Shown: positions 43,727-55,622, counted from the first letter of the stretch. The stretch: 64,000 bases of DNA from Filosporella fistucella (GCA_030077755.1 JAQJZZ010000017.1:124001-188000), one strand, 5' to 3'. Translations and numbers: made by a program. Notes: a model not told the origin generated them from the sequence alone.

Positions 43727-44668
43727 TTTGGTAGTGAAAATAACGAGGACAGAAGCTGAAATTTGAAGAACGAACCCGATGAAGGAAGAGAAATTTCAAA
43801 GTTGAAATAAGTTCCTTTATTTCAAAGGCTCACTGAAGCTGCCACCTGTCAAAAGCAGATAATTTAATATCGGCTTAAACATGATTGTATTGCCAATGGC
43901 TAAATAAGTTCGGTAGTGTTGCTTGTATCAGGAACCATGTTGATCCGTTTTCCCATTTATATTGAGTCTGTAATGGAAGCATGTGACTCGGGACTTGAAT
44001 GGCAGAGATGATAGCCAGGTATTTTATTTAGGCATCTAAGCCTGAATTGTGAAGTGGCTGTTTGGCGCCCGCCACAATTTTGGGGCACAATGCGGGGTAG
44101 TATTGGTGCTAAAGGTGGGGTATACTTCACTGAAGGAAGCTGAACATAAATTCATGAAGATTAAAACTAGAAGGATAGTGCCTCAGTCAACATCGAGCGA
44201 AGAATAGTGAAGAAGGAGCAAATAATCAATCCGAACCAGTGGTTATCAGTGCATCGCAGCCTTTCCTTGAACCAAGAATCTCGCGGAATACGACTCAACA
44301 TCCGGTGGTACAGGACATGCTGACAGCGTCCTGCAAAGAGCCAATAATTACCTGTCAAATGTCAGCAGCGTTAAAGTTCTGCATGCACATCAACTTTGTA
44401 GCCAATGAATTTGTTGTAGGTGTAACCTCCTATGCAACCAGCTCGGAGCTGAGACTAGGATTGAGGGTTATGCTCAGCTATTAATTGAGAGCGAGGCGCA
44501 TGAAATGAAATACCGCCAAGTATAAGACTCCTCTCGTGCTCAGAACCAAAGCCTGACACCAGGCTGACAAGTTGGAAAAGGCGATTGAGCGAGTGGAGAG
44601 TTTGAGTTCTTCAATTCTGAATATCATCAACTTCCAGATATATCACGACACGTTCTGTATCCATCGCG
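43727..44668. other. divergent promoter region, 942 bp
   Basis: This lies between the membrane protein gene and the peroxidase gene. Frames at 44167-44484 overlap each other antiparallel and show no family signal. Nothing else is seen. Confidence 0.5.
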
Positions 44669-45561
44669 ATGTCTGCACCACCAGCAGATCATCCGCCTAT
44701 CGACTGGTCAAAGTGGGAACCCGCTGGAGAGGGAGATGGTAAGTAGAGTGTTCACTGTGGGTGTATTGACTAACGTCTTCAGTGCGTTCGCCCTGTCCAA
44801 TGATCAATTCCCTTGCAAACCACCATGTCCTGCCTCACGACGGTAAAAATATAACCAAGGCCATGGTCGTCGAAGTTCTCACCCGTGCCATCAATCTTGA
44901 CTCGAAAATCGCGAATATTTTTGCGACCGGCGCCTTGTCCGCGAATCCAGATCACAGTCAACATACATTCGATCTCAATCATGTCGATAAACATGGATTA
45001 ATTGAGCACGATGTGTCGCTATCGAGAAGCGACTACACGTTGGGTGATAACCATACTTTCAATAAAGAGATCTGGGGAAAGGTGATGGAGAGTTATGGAG
45101 ACGCCACAGAGACGAGCTTCGATTTGGTTAGTAAGGCAAGATATGAGAGGATGATTGCTTGCAAGAAAGCGCACGAGGAGGCGAAGAAAGATTTCCAATA
45201 TGGCATTAAGGAGTTCATCCTTAGTTATGGAGAGTCTGCGTTATTCCTGGGAATACTGGGAAGTCCGAAGGAGGGAAAGATACCTCTGGAGTATTTGAAG
45301 GTGCTGTTCGGTAAGTCATTCTGGTTGTAGAGGAATGCAGAAACTGACAGAGCCTTAGAGCAAGAACGAATTCCATATAAAGAGGGGTGGAGAAGAAACG
45401 AGAAACCAGTCACTCAGTCCGATATGAACCATTTGATTTTCAGTCTGATCGCAGCAAATCAACACAAGGCCGCTGAAGCTGCGGATGTAGGATTGGGAAC
45501 GGTGCATGCTGTTTCTAGTGCAGTGACGAGCATAATGCCTTCGTACTGCACGATCATGTAG
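44669..45561 (+). CDS. heme-thiolate peroxidase (chloroperoxidase/peroxygenase family)
   Basis: A 266-aa member of the fungal heme-thiolate peroxidase family, which includes chloroperoxidase, peroxygenases and the sterigmatocystin enzyme StcC. Exons 44669-44738, 44783-45310 and 45359-45561 join in frame. The axial-ligand motif PCPMINSLANHH places the heme-binding cysteine at residue 28. EHDVSLSR follows at about residue 95, the EHD block that binds the structural cation and frames the heme pocket. Length fits the short subfamily (about 230-270 aa). No signal peptide precedes the PCP motif (MSAPPADHPPIDWSKW), so it appears intracellular, unlike secreted peroxygenases. It could take part in detoxification or a biosynthetic step; the substrate is not predictable. 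Confidence 0.9.
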
Positions 45562-46316
45562 ATAACGAGACAGCGAAAGGAAGGAGTTCTCATCGCGGAG
45601 GTATTTCGCAAGGTTGCAAGGTATACGGGCGGAACACCACCCATCATGGAGAAGTGGAGCTTGAGATTAGCGAATGTCCCCCTTTTCACTCGACAAGCTT
45701 CATTGTGAACTGCCCAAGTATCATTGTGCATCAGCAATGATCTTGCGATCAAATGACTTTAACAGTTGCCATTGAAAAGCTCACGATCAAGGAAACTACT
45801 TCCGGTCTCTATTCCTCGCAATATTTTCCCCCCCGTCATCCGTAACTCTCTTCCCTGACGGCATCAAAGACACTCAAAGTTTCGTTTCACTTCCAAGCGA
45901 TGCGAATCTCAAGCAAAATCCCATCGGACTCGCTAATCTTACGTCCGGTTCCTAGTCACCCTTGTCATTTATTTCCAGATCAACCAATTATGTTAGCGTA
46001 TACTTACGGCCGCAGGAGGCGGGGGTTGGAGATCGGGTCTTGTTTTCTTTGAGAGACGCGCGGACGAGAGACACAGACGGGGTGATTGGGAATGGGGCTG
46101 AAATGTACGTTTGAGGAAGACTTTGCGCAGGATGGGAGAAGAATATAAGGATGGTAGGGGTTGGCGAAGGAATTGGAGATGCAGACTCAGCAGAGTATCG
46201 AGATATCTTCACATATCAAGAATATCATTCCACCAATTTCTTTCACGACAAGATTACAATCTAAAATATCATTCCACACAGACTCATCTTATCAAGAATT
46301 CTCAAGACTACCCAAT
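45562..46316. other. intergenic, 755 bp
   Basis: No supported gene is seen. Open frames at 45459-45752 and 45988-46212 (minus) are antisense shadows or featureless. Confidence 0.45.
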
Positions 46317-46652
46317 ATGTGCTGCAAAAACAAACATCAACGCCGCGCAACTCACTGCTCTAGTCGACCCCGCTACGTCCCCTTCGCTGAACGCAAGTAC
46401 TCACTCATCGGCATGTTAATTCGCCATTACCAAGACAAGAAACGGGAAAGAGAAATTGAAGACGGGGTTCAATATGTTGATACCGAGAGGGTTCCGCAGT
46501 ATAGTGGAGTAGTTGAAGGGAAGCGGTGGGAGGATGAGAAGGAGGGTTTGGAGATAAGGGGTGGGGAAAGAGATATGGAGTTGGAGATAGAGAGAGATAC
46601 GAGGAGGGATACTGCACCGCCGAGTTATGGGATGGTTATGAAGGGGACTTGA
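46317..46652 (+). CDS. small charged hypothetical protein
   Basis: A single-exon 111-aa frame starting MCCKNKHQRRATHC. It begins with a Cys-Cys pair and a basic segment, continues YSLIGMLIRHYQDKKRERE, and then becomes strongly acidic/basic mixed (KRWEDEKEGLEIRGGERDME). It ends PPSYGMVMKGT, a Pro-Pro-x-Tyr motif of the kind bound by WW-domain ubiquitin ligases such as Rsp5. The N-terminal MCC could be S-acylated. No family is recognised. It is supported by open-frame length, the PPxY motif and a plausible ATG; it could still be non-coding. Confidence 0.5.
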   Translation: MCCKNKHQRRATHCSSRPRYVPFAERKYSLIGMLIRHYQDKKREREIEDGVQYVDTERVPQYSGVVEGKRWEDEKEGLEIRGGERDMELEIERDTRRDTAPPSYGMVMKGT

Positions 46653-48585
46653 GGATGTCGAATTGGGTCGGACATGGAATGATGTATAATTTTGTCTGGG
46701 CGAGTTTTTGGATCTGGATTTGAAGTAATGATAGATCGGTCATGGAATTTTGGGACTAGTTTCTTGTTTCGCCAAATAATATGACTTGTAGAAAATAAAA
46801 AGACTGATAGCCATACTGGAAAACCTACTGGGAGATGAAATTGTTGCTTGATTAATGAGCTCTGAAATGATGGCTGTAAAGAATAGAGGAATTGCGTAAA
46901 GCACTCATCGAGGGTGGAGCTACCATGTCAATCAGGTGACTTAGTGTAAAAACCTGCCATTCCTAGTTTCCAGTTTAGCTTCAATTTCTTCCAACTCTCA
47001 ACGTCGTGTTGAACACAACAGAGCTTTCGCCCTACCTACATGTCATTTCTAAGCTGAAAGAGCCTGCCGGGCTGCTATCGATGCAGCTACTTCTCGTCTC
47101 ATCCCCCGATGTCTGCCATCGAGCTTTGGTTGGATCAATTGCACCCATTGAATCCGTCGAAAAACGAGTTCCAAATATCGAACCACAACTCCATGGCATA
47201 GATACAGTCTGCCTTTCGCGGACAATTCACTATTTGATATCTGCCATAGAAACCTCTCTGTCCCGAACCCTACATTTGTCTGCAAAGCTGCTCCACACAA
47301 TTCCACACAGTCAGAGCTTGGCCTTGGTCAATTGGATGCGCCTCTCTGATCCATACTACCCTTATACAGACCTGCACATACCAAACAAGGTACTCTAAAC
47401 AAGAACGTGAGGACTGCGAGATGAAGCGTTGCGCGTTGCAGGTAGGAATCATTCTGGAGTACAAAAATCCAGAGACTTGGACAAAAAGACACAAGAGCCA
47501 CAACACGTTCTTGTACACTTTTCTGCCCGAAGTTCAAAAGAGCCCATTGTTTAGCGCACATGGTCCTCGCTGCGAGCAAGTAATGTCAGCATTTTGAGAG
47601 AGATTTGATTCGAAGGTATCCTTATTTATTTTTGTCTCTCCTGTTGGCTTCTTTTCCTGGTTTGATTTCTTACCGTCTTTAGATGGTCTCAGCACGGCTG
47701 TCTATGTGTTTCTTCATGCCTGTGAACGTTACTCTACTCATTGTGAAGTAGCTGCCTCAGCGATCGTTGTGTAACTTTTCATGTGTTGCAAGAGTATGTT
47801 TTTCAAGCACTTAGTAAATGACTCCCTAGCTATTGCTTACAGGCTAATCTCGTACCCGGAAATAATTATCCGCGTCCTTCGGAATCCTTCAGATTCAGCG
47901 CTTCGCGCGAATATAATTTTCTACTTGCCTAATGAGGGAGGTGTTACTACTTCGCGACTTGGCAACGCGCTCTATCTTAACGGATCGCAACTATTGATCT
48001 TGGTACTGCAGCTCACCAAGCATTTACTGCAGATACAAAGATTTGATGGCGCTTACTTTCCACTCTCATCTGATCTTACTCATAAGGAGTTGCCTCATTA
48101 GATACTCCACCTTGACTCTCAGGGGCATACCCCTTGCTTCCGAGCGGTTCGTCCCCTCATTTTAGTGTTGCACAGTCCAGCAGTGGGTGAACTGGTGGTG
48201 TAAGCACGGCACTACATGAGTTTATCTCACTACCAGTAGAAAATACGGGGTTTTGGTGGCTTGGGCGCAGTTCAAATGAAGCAGGTGGCGATCTTGAAGC
48301 TTCCTATATCTTGGCATTTCCTCTCCTTCTCCTAAATTTGATGTTCATCCAGCATCATATCGTTATCATATGAGCACGGTTCCCTTGGCTCCTTGCGCCG
48401 TCATGCTTCATGAGGAAGTTCTCAAAGATGAAGCCTTGGTAATATATTAGAGCGCAGTCGGCTCTATCGTTTCCAGGATACGTGATGGATCACGATGGCA
48501 ATTTTGGCAAGCTATAAAGACAGAAGTTGGTCCCCTGGAATGCACTGTGCATCCTATCTTCTATCGTTGTCATCGCTTGCTCATC
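46653..48585. other. gene-poor interval, 1933 bp
   Basis: No supported gene is seen. A plus-strand frame of 130 codons at 47006-47398 starts at TTG, overlaps minus-strand frames, and shows no motif. A frame at 47781-48101 is also featureless. No RNA or repeat is seen. Confidence 0.5.
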
Positions 48586-50842
48586 ATGCGTCTTCTCTCT
48601 CATAGTGCAGTAGCAGCTCTGCTTGCTGCCCGCGTTCTTGGTCATCCTGCCCCTTCATCTTCGTCATCCAACCTGCAAAGAAGGACTGTCGACTTGACTT
48701 CCTACAGACTCGGCGTTGGATCAAACTATACCAATAATGTAGTGATTGTTGAGAATCCTGGACTGCGTGTTGCCAGCGCTCCTACCTACGTGGACACTGC
48801 AAGTAGTCTTGTAAGACAAATTGCACCTGGTTCTGAATTCAGAGTTGTGTCCAGCTACCAATCAAGAAATGGAGTCGGACATGTTGTTTTCAAGCAAACC
48901 GTTCACGGGATTGATATTGATACTGGTGATTTCAACGTCAATGTAAGTCGGACCAAATATTCAAATTCAGTTCTAACGAACTCAGGTGGCTAGAGATGGG
49001 TCCATCTTCTCCTTCGGAAACTCCTTCTACACCGGACCTCTTCCTTCAGAGAGCCCTTTGACCAGACGTGATCAAGTTGATCCTGTTGTGGCATTGCGAG
49101 GAGCATCAAACACGCTCCAATTGTCCGTCGATGCCACCGGTGCCTCAGCAACTCCTGCTGAAGGAAATGAACAATACACCATCACTGGGTCTTCCGGTAC
49201 ATTGTCCGAACCAAGAGCTCATTTGGTTTATTTTCAAACTGGAAACTCTTTGACTCTCTCATGGAGAGTCGAGACTGATATTGGTGACAATTGGTTACTC
49301 TCTTACGTTGATGCTGTCACTCCAGAGAGAGTATTGGGTGTAGTGGACTACGTTTCCGAGGCATCATATACTGTCTAGTAAGACTGAGTATACCTGGTGG
49401 ATTTCATAATGCTAATAAAACACAGTCCATGGAAAACGAATGATCCTCAACGAGGCGAACGTGTGATTGAGACTAATCCATGGGATATTGTTGCCTCTGA
49501 ATTCGGCTGGCACTCCACCAGCTTGGTCGATTACAATTCGACACAAGGTAATAACGGTAATGCTCAAGGAAATTGGGATGGTAATCCAAATGTCATCAGT
49601 GACAACCGCCCATACACAAGCGACCTTAACTTCAACTATGACTTGGATCTGAATGCAAAGGATCCTAAATCGTACATCAATGCATCGGTCACACAGCTGT
49701 TTTACACAGCCAACATGTATCACGACTTGCTCCACACCCTTGGATTTGATGAGGTCGCAGGAAACTTTGAGGTCAATAACAATGGAGCCGGTGGGCTTGG
49801 TGGTGACCCAGTCACATTGAATGCTCAGGATGGAAGCGGTTTGAATAACGCAAACTTCGCAACTCCCATCGACGGCGTTCGTCCAAGAATGAGAATGTAC
49901 ATCTGGAACTACACTATGCCACTTCGAGACTGCAGTTTCGATGCCGGTGTCGTGATCCACGAGTACACTCATGGTGTCTCAAATCGTCTCACCGGAGGCC
50001 CACTGAACTCTGGATGTCTCTCTACTACCGAAGCCGGTGGAATGGGTGAAGGTTGGAGTGATTTCATGGCTATCGCTATCCACATGAAGACTTCGGACAC
50101 CAGAGCTACCAACTACCCCATGGGTGACTGGGTTCGTGCTCGCCCATCCGGTATTCGCACATACCTCTATTCGACTAGCAAGCAAACTAACCCCATGGTC
50201 TACACCACCGCCAACAACTCCACTCTTGTCCATTTCATCGGAACAATATGGGCAACTATGCTCTACGAAGTCATGTGGAATCTCATTGATGAATATGGTA
50301 TCACCGATGCCAGACACCCAACATTCGTCAATGGTGTCCCAACTGATGGTCGTTTCCTGGCTATGCAATTAGTGGTAGATGGAATGAAGCTGTAAGTTCT
50401 TCTCCTCCTCTCCCACAACATAACTAACACACCCAGTCAACCCTGTCGTCCAACATTTATCACCGCCCGCGACGCCATTCTTGATGCCGACAAAGCCCTC
50501 ACAGGAGGCAAGAACCGGTGCAGAATCTGGCGCGCGTTCGCCAAACGTGGTCTCGGTGCTGATGCTCGACGTTCAGCTGATCCCACTGATCACCTCTCAA
50601 GAGTAGACAGCTATAACCTCCCGAATGGTGTTTGTGGATGTAGCAGTGATAATTGTCTTCGTGCTCTGAGAGCTAGTTCCCCAGCAGGAAGATTAGAGGA
50701 GAGTCAGGCATTCTGTACTAATTTCACAAAGACAGTGGTTACAGATGTTAGTCTCGTGAAGCCGTATCTGACCTCACCATGTCAAGGAAATGTGGTCAGC
50801 AGAGTTAGTTCTGCTTGTGGGTGTTTGCCTACGGACAATTAG
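48586..50842 (+). CDS. mep: extracellular metalloproteinase, fungalysin (M36)
   Basis: A secreted zinc endopeptidase made as a preproenzyme. Exons are 48586-48942, 48986-49377, 49426-50391 and 50437-50842, giving 706 aa. The signal peptide is [19 protein letters not shown]. The propeptide follows to about residue 240 (FTP-like region, including [13 protein letters not shown]). The mature enzyme has HEYTH at residues 428-432 (two zinc histidines and catalytic Glu429) and the third-ligand block [10 protein letters not shown] about 26 residues later. After the usual fungalysin end ([11 protein letters not shown]) there is an extra cysteine-rich tail of about 80 residues ([29 protein letters not shown]). 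Standard fungalysins are about 630-640 aa, so the tail is an addition. It degrades extracellular protein and in plant pathogens can cleave chitinases. Confidence 0.95.
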
Positions 50843-51506
50843 GGGAGGTGTGGATAAATTATTGTAGATAGAATTTTTTTTGCAGAAGCTGAAGATCGCT
50901 CGTTGTTGAAGTGCTTTGTGACATAAATATGAAGTGCGCTGGATTTCATGGGATTTCATGGGATTTCATGGGATTTCATGGTCCAAGATTATTGTCCAGC
51001 GCGGAGCCCTGAGTTGGCATGTTCCAGGCGCGAATCGATAAAGTTTAAGCGTAAGGACCCCTATATTTCTAGGCTCGAAGCCTGTCGGTAGACTGTCGGC
51101 ATCAGAAGTTCCAGAGCCATCTCCCTCCAAGCCGACAGCCCTGCAGCCTCCCCCACCAAAAATCGCATCTGATCTTGTCCAGTTCGAGTTCCACGGCCCT
51201 TCTCACCGCCTCGGTACGAAAAATCCACATCGACCTTCTCTCGAGCTGACAATACCTATTTCGAAGGCATATAATACTTCCTACTAGTATAAATTGCCTA
51301 AAAGCCTATCTTCAAGCTTCGTTACACGGAGCTAGCAGCTATCATCAAGGATATAAATACTATGAAGTGGGGTGATCCAAGCCGTCTCGTGACCGCTTCA
51401 CATCACATTCACATTCACCCGCTCTTATCTTCTCTTTCATAAACACGATGCAAATCTCATAATTCCATGTATTCTAAGAACTGTTTTCAGACAAGATAAA
51501 GCTGAC
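50843..51506. other. intergenic, 664 bp, includes a short tandem repeat
   Basis: This is the 3' region of the fungalysin gene. The 10-bp tandem repeat at 50941-50980 lies here. Otherwise no feature is seen. Confidence 0.5.
50941..50980. repeat. four perfect copies of a 10-bp unit
   Basis: GGATTTCATG is repeated four times head to tail, about 100 bp downstream of the fungalysin stop codon. The unit contains TTTCATG, which can read as coding in no useful frame. It looks like a young microsatellite-like expansion. Confidence 0.95.
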
Positions 51507-52214
51507 ATGTTCTGGGATAAGCCCCCAGTCGTCACACCGACATGTATTCCGGCACCTAAAATCCTTCCACCAAAACGCTTGATATTTAGAGATGGCATCG
51601 GACTCATATTCGTAGTTCTCATCCTGTACATTTTCTCTCTTATCTATCTTGGAGAGTATCTAACATCACACAGGACAACCCTCCTAAGTCTCTTTCTCCT
51701 CTCCCTAACACTCACCCTTCGCTCTCGCCTCTCACCCCAGAAAAGCCATTCCCCATCTTATCTGCTCACTCACTCGCCCTCCACCAAACGCACCATCTTC
51801 ACCGCCCACGGTGTCCTTATCCGCGGCTGGCCCGCAGCTGGCGGTCTAATCTGGAAGATTGTCGATGGGGTAGAGCTGAATTATCTCTCTATGAGCAGAT
51901 TTGCCGAGAGTGACAGAGATCAAGATGAAGAGAAAGAAGATGCTTTTTGTCTAAGATTACTTACGTTAGGAGCGAGATATGTTGGTAGTGAAGAGCACGC
52001 TGGTACGGAGGTCGAAGGATTAGAGATAGGTTTTCCGAGTAGCGGGGGCGGGGCATGGATTTTAGATAGGGCAGGAGATGCGAAGGGGAGATTGGGTCTG
52101 GCGTTTACGATGGATGAGAGGTGTTCTATTTTGAGGGAGATGGGAGCGAGATTCTTGGATCATGAGGAGTATTGTGAGGAGATGAAAGGGAGGATTGAGG
52201 GTGTTAGGTGGTGA
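51507..52214 (+). CDS. hypothetical protein with N-terminal membrane hairpin
   Basis: A single-exon 235-aa protein I do not recognise. ATG 51507 starts a short cytosolic lead (MFWDKPPVVTPTCIPAPKIL). A hydrophobic pair follows (LIFVVLILYIFSLIYLGEYL and LLSLFLLSLTLTL), then a soluble part with GVLIRGWPAAGGLIWKIVDG. Near the C-terminus come GGGAWILDRAGDAKGRLGLA and MGARFLDHEEYCEEMKGRIE. The layout suggests a two-helix membrane anchor with a cytosolic domain. No catalytic motif is evident. Open-frame length and a consistent composition along the frame support a real gene. Confidence 0.68.
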   Translation: MFWDKPPVVTPTCIPAPKILPPKRLIFRDGIGLIFVVLILYIFSLIYLGEYLTSHRTTLLSLFLLSLTLTLRSRLSPQKSHSPSYLLTHSPSTKRTIFTAHGVLIRGWPAAGGLIWKIVDGVELNYLSMSRFAESDRDQDEEKEDAFCLRLLTLGARYVGSEEHAGTEVEGLEIGFPSSGGGAWILDRAGDAKGRLGLAFTMDERCSILREMGARFLDHEEYCEEMKGRIEGVRW

Positions 52215-52451
52215 TCTTATTTTAGAATGATAGGGGAGCTAGGGATTGAGATCTAAATTTTAATGATTATGGAATGAGATGAAAGATTTCTATAATTATA
52301 TTTCCCGTGAAGAATGAAAACAACTCCCTCACTTACCTCTCCTCCCGAATCTAGAATCCCCTTGAGAAGTCTCAATGGCCACCAATCCATTCCTATAGAC
52401 TCTGTTGCACGATTAGAAACTCCCCAGAACACTCAAATAGGCAAAGAGAAC
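52215..52451. other. short gap between genes
   Basis: 237 bp between the converging membrane protein gene and the pseudogene. No feature is seen. Confidence 0.4.
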
Positions 52452-55295
52452 TCACGTGAAAACCCTGTGTTCCATCTTGCAATCCATATTTGCTCCCAAA
52501 TACATATGAAAAGCATGTGGAGTGGTGTGCCAGTTCATATACTCTCTATCCTTATCACCCTTGAAATAAAGCCTATATGTATTCTCTTCCTTGGCCACAT
52601 TATTGCCATCGAGCACGAGTCTGATATCCCTTGTGTTCAAAGTAGCTGTAATTTCATCAATAAGATTTGGTCGAGGAAATAAGACGTGAGTGTGTCGCAA
52701 CGAGGAGTTAGATCCAAATTCCAGCCGTTGTCAACGCGGACGTATGTTCGGTCTTGGATCGAGAGATGTGGCTGATTGCTTAATTTATCATAGTCAGTAC
52801 ATGGATAAAGAAAAGAGAGATTGAACATACGTATCAGCATAAACCCAGAATGTTCCCAACTTGATCCAGTATTCCGCATAATCACCCACAATTGAAAGTT
52901 TTTCTCTAGCAATAAGTTTATACCCCGCATACAGATTAATCGTATCAGCCAACTTCTTTGTACCCCACGTTCGGACACCATAGCCATTTCCGAATTAGTT
53001 ACTCTTTTTCGTGAATACCGTCTCAATAACTCTTACTCCATCTGGTCGCGTGATCTGGCTCACTAGGATCTTTCGAAGTGGTCCTGCCATTGGCTTCTCG
53101 AATAGGTCTTCCACCGCTTTGGTGAAGTTTTTGACTCTCTTGGTGATGAAGGTAACATAGAATAGTTCTCCTACGTATTGAGATAAACCAGAAAGCTTCC
53201 AGGACATAGCTGGAACTGGTTGATCTAAGTAGGCATTGAAAATTGCATGGAGATCCGTCTGCGGCCATGACATCTTGTCATTCGTGCCTGGGACATGAGA
53301 ATAGAAAATAGGAAAGATATCCGGAGAAGAGAAAAAGTCTCGAAGCATAACTCCCCAAGTTGAAGGGTACCGGTATGCTCTTTTCTCGTCATTAAAGAAA
53401 GATCGTTGTTCCAATAACGCTTTGGCTTGTCGGGTGGTCATTCCACTGCTGATAGGCGAATATTTTGCGGTCAAAAAATCCTTTGCAGAGGGGACTTGAG
53501 GAGCAGAAACGTCAGGGAGTGGAGGAGAATCGTAAGCAGAAGCAATCGTGTCATCTATAAACTTGTCGAGAGGGTCCTTGGCATGGATATCATCGTTCAG
53601 TGGATCAATATGTTCGCTCAACATGCCTTTATGAGGCCTATCTGGAAAGTCCAAGACCGCAGGTTTGAGCTGTACATGTTTGGCTCTAATCTGGGCATTA
53701 TATTTTATAAGCATTTCTGTGATTTTTCTCTGTTGATTTCCTGAAAGTGGATTCTTGTCGATCTTGACATCGATGTGATCATTCTTTACTCGAGATCGGT
53801 GGAAGTGTTCTCGGCGACACAGTTTGTAGAGATCTGTGAGGTAGCCCTCCTCAAACTCACGACTCAGCCGTACCTAGGCTCATTAATTTCTGCTGCAAAG
53901 GGAAGATGAACCATACTTACAACCCTTGGAGTACGCTTCAGTTGACTGACTTGATAGATGCCAGTATCAAGGGCCTGGATGAGGAGTTGTATCCTATCAT
54001 TTTCATGGAAACGATAAAGTGCCTCGAGTTCTTCCTGCTTCGCGATATGGCCTTCTATCAGCTTTAACTTATTGCTTTTAAGTCTCGCATACTCTGTCGC
54101 GTCTTCTCTATAGTTGCCCAGCACAGTTTCAACCTGCACCTTATAGCCAGGGGCTTAGAAGTCAGTAAACCTTGAATCAAGACCTCATTGCGTTGCAGTT
54201 CCTTGGCTTGATGAGCTCGATCTTCGGTGATCTGGCGTTCTAGCTCCCGAATCAGAGCTTGATTTCGAGCCTGCTTTTCTTCGTTGAATTTGATTTGAAA
54301 GTTCAAGCCAACTCGATGTCCTCTGAGATCGTGACCAGCAAAATTTACCCACGGATATATCCCATGTGCCTGCAGCCAAGGCAAGCTTGTAAAATTGTCC
54401 GTAAGGTCGTATGAGAATTCAAGTGGTAATGTACGATGTCCTGCTTCAAGTTGAATAGAATCACGAATTGAACCAGACCCTAATTTGGCTGCTCGTTCCG
54501 ATTGCTTTCTGACTTTATTCTTAATACCCTTGAACCTAATCAAAAACCATTTTCATGACCATCGCATATCGTTGAACCACTCGAGAGCCTCATTTCGTAG
54601 CCCAATCTCACGATTGATCTGATCTGAATCCACGTGAAATTCTAAACTCAGTTTTTGACCGCTACGGGTAACTCTGTTCTTCAGTATTTCCTTTCGTTGT
54701 GCATCTATATCTACAATTAGTTGCACTTTCTGCTGCAATTCTTGTCTTTTGTTTCGCCACGCTATCTTATTTGTAGTCCACCACTGCCAAATGCCTGCCA
54801 GGTCCCCCATGAGCTCGTGAATTTTCTGATCAGCTCGCATGAGATCCTTGAATCTTGCTCCAAGTAAATATTGTCCCAAGGCGTCTGCCTTTTGAGATTT
54901 GAGAGGTGACCCGATGAAGCCTGGAGAGGACGAAGGAGAATGCAAGTGAATGTGCTCCATCACTTCCGAAGGTTTTTCGGAGAAGATTCCATCCTACCAA
55001 GTCTTGAATCAATCTCTGAATGCCGTAGTGTAATATCCTCCTGGATTTCATCTTGTACCAAGGCCATGGCAACATCGCCAGGAGCGTGTTCATCTTGATC
55101 TTCATTTTCTAACCTAGAAACGTATGATACTGATGATGATCCGGAATCTGAGCGTCCTAGTTTGGAGGATACTGGCTTTCTTCTCAGCAGTTGTGTTGGC
55201 TTGCCTTTGGCTTTGTCCACCTTGTTGATATTCAGTGGCGCAGGAACAATACTACGAGTAGAACGGCGACTAGGTGTGTCGTTTTTGACTTGCAT
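52452..55295 (-). pseudogene. broken coiled-coil protein gene, copy 2
   Basis: A long minus-strand gene with lesions; the family is unnamed. It starts with ATG 55295 (MQVKNDTPSRRSTR), a basic Ser-rich lead, then DVAMALVQDEIQED. Frame 1 closes near 54960 and another opens (HSPSSSPGFIGSPLKSQ). This contains IWQWWTTNKIAWRNKRQEL and ends ALEWF near 54570. A 42-nt GT-AG segment restores frame to KGIKNKVRKQSERAAKLGSG and coiled coil. A shift at a CCCC run near 54150 leads to YKVQVETVLGNYREDATE. A normal intron (about 53876-53918) joins VRLSREFEEGYLTDLYKL and a domain with YPSTWGVMLRDFFSSPD. TAA at 52995-52997 interrupts, but the same frame goes on FGNGYGVRTWGTKKLADTIN. A last shift near 52720 precedes FPRPNLIDEITATLN. 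Introns are kept but coding is broken. Confidence 0.55.
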
Positions 55296-55622
55296 GGGAG
55301 CGACATCCTTGATACTTGCAGCTGATGTTATTACCTGGACTATGAAGTTGATCCAAATCTTGCCGAATTTCTGTGAAAATCCAGGTTCTTTGAGATTATG
55401 TATTCTTTGTAACAAATCTCGTGACCACAAGCGAAAGTTATGAGAACCTCATATCCGATTTCGAATCCGGTGATAAGACTGCCTTTGTTCAATAAGGAGT
55501 ATGCAAGCCACGGGAATATCAAATCAATAGCAATTCATTCACTCGTCTATTGGTTGCGCCTTGACATACCACCAACTGGCAAACTCCAACAATGCATTCG
55601 TTCATCCTCCAATCATCATTCC
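55296..55622. other. intergenic, 327 bp
   Basis: This is the 5' flank of the pseudogene and the 3' end of the glutaminyl-tRNA synthetase gene. No feature is seen. Confidence 0.5.

Noticed and set aside
47006..47398. 130-codon plus-strand gene
   Set aside because: It starts at TTG, overlaps equally long antisense frames, and has no domain, signal or splice context.
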